Source of the DNA: Proteobacteria bacterium UBA3588
GTDB lineage: Bacteria; Pseudomonadota; Gammaproteobacteria; Thiohalomonadales; Thiohalomonadaceae
Direction of reading: 5' to 3'
DNA: 5,407 nt
NCBI GenBank assembly: GCA_002376325.1
Contig: DFMR01000102.1
Span: forward strand, 1,268-6,674
In this document: positions 4,947 to 5,407 of the stretch, in pieces
Layout: each line of letters begins with the position of its first letter
Position numbering within the stretch: the first letter of the stretch is position 1
The notes under the pieces: generated by a model
What the model was told of the DNA's origin: nothing
Seen by the model: the letters and a program-made list of their open reading frames with translations, nothing else
The model's database searches: none
Translations under genes and position numbers: made by a program

Positions 4947-5375
4947 TCAGCACTGCTCCCACGGCAGTCCCTCGAAGCGCCAGCCGCCCAGGGCGCTGCG
5001 GTGGTGGTGGTCGTCCAGCTCGCCCTCGAAACCGTCCAGCACGTTGTAGACGTCGCGGAAGCCGCCCTCGATCAGGGCATTGCCGGCGTCCACCGAGCGC
5101 TTGCCGCTGCGGCAGATGAGGATCACCGGGGCGCAGCCCGCGTCGGTGTCGCAGATGATTCCGCCCAGCATCAGTTCGCGCACCTGGCGCGCAAAGTCGG
5201 GATTGACCACCCAGTCAGGCTCGTCGATCCAGGGGATGTGGATGGCGCCGACCGGATGGCCGACGAACAGGAACTCCATGTTGGAGCGCACGTCGATGAG
5301 GACGCCGCGCGGCTCGTCCTGCAACATCTGGTGGGCTTGGCGCGAGGTCAGGTGTCTAAGCGCAGGTGTGTTCAC
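4947..5375 (-). CDS. Single-domain rhodanese-family sulfurtransferase
   Basis: This cytoplasmic 142-residue protein has one rhodanese domain, which moves sulfane sulfur through a cysteine persulfide. Visible landmarks are VLIDVRSNMEF (25-35), GHPVGAIHIPW (39-49), the active-site loop CRSGKRS with C88 (88-94), AGNALIEGGFRDVYNVLDGFEG (97-118) and a C-terminal tail GGWRFEGLPWEQC, which I recall as conserved in one proteobacterial subgroup. An extra segment (72-83, GIICDTDAGCAP) brings cysteines 75 and 81 near the active site in sequence, and the last residue is also cysteine. I chose GTG at 5375: GAGGA lies eight bases upstream, while the longer reading from TTG at 5390 would put that ribosome binding site inside the gene. 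The substrate is not predictable. It converges on the 74-residue gene; its promoter lies outside the window. Confidence 0.92.
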   Translation of the reverse strand: MNTPALRHLTSRQAHQMLQDEPRGVLIDVRSNMEFLFVGHPVGAIHIPWIDEPDWVVNPDFARQVRELMLGGIICDTDAGCAPVILICRSGKRSVDAGNALIEGGFRDVYNVLDGFEGELDDHHHRSALGGWRFEGLPWEQC

Positions 5376-5383
5376 GGCGGCAT

Positions 5384-5388
5384 TCCTC
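5384..5388 (-). promoter_or_regulatory. Ribosome binding site of the rhodanese gene
   Basis: GAGGA on the minus strand ends eight bases before the GTG at 5375. It decides the start in favour of GTG over the upstream in-frame TTG at 5390, whose own bases abut this motif. The nearby ATG at 5383 is out of frame and reaches a stop within four codons. Confidence 0.7.
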
Positions 5389-5407
5389 AATTACGTATTT
5401 CATCGGT

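Noticed and set aside
5376..5390. TTG at 5390 as the rhodanese start
   Set aside because: The GAGGA ribosome binding site lies immediately inside this extension, eight bases before an in-frame GTG at 5375, which is the better start.

Overview
The window looks like chromosomal DNA of a GC-rich proteobacterium, most probably a gammaproteobacterium. The visible metH N-terminus follows the enterobacterial/gammaproteobacterial MetH pattern closely. The TusA-family carrier, the rhodanese and the large degenerate M48-like membrane protein are the sort of genes found in environmental, often sulfur-metabolising, gammaproteobacteria. The genus cannot be fixed from sequence alone. I see no tRNA, rRNA, CRISPR array, transposase or phage gene.

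Left part (1-1990), minus strand: read in the direction of transcription this is tusA (1882-1652), a TetR-family regulator (1509-892) and the first 242 codons of metH (728-1, running off the window). A near-consensus sigma-70 promoter (TTGACA, 17 nt, TATATA) precedes tusA. A 20-bp near-palindrome overlaps its -10 box and predicted start point, which is the arrangement expected of a TetR-type repressor site. The simplest reading is that the TetR protein encoded just downstream controls tusA. The two gaps around tetR hold copies of a degenerate CCACGGGG-type repeat, two of them paired into a large hairpin between tusA and tetR, and tetR's own stop codon lies inside another copy.

Middle (1883-4534): a 261-bp divergent intergenic region rich in palindromes separates tusA from a plus-strand gene for a 796-residue membrane protein. 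Its central part can be aligned by eye to M48 (HtpX-like) membrane metallopeptidases, but the zinc site is gone: the HExxH position reads QTAYG and the third-ligand position is valine. It is best described as a pseudopeptidase of unknown role.

Right part (4535-5407): a 74-residue conserved-hypothetical protein with a strong ribosome binding site follows on the plus strand. A convergent minus-strand single-domain rhodanese (active-site loop CRSGKRS) starts most plausibly at a GTG at 5375. Between them lie a probable intrinsic terminator for the rhodanese gene and a possible fourth repeat copy.

Three genes handle sulfur in some form (MetH, TusA, rhodanese), and TusA and rhodaneses can act in the same persulfide relays. 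They are not arranged as one operon here, so a joint pathway is only an inference. The most noteworthy items are the inactivated M48-like protein and the tusA promoter/operator with its nearby TetR gene.
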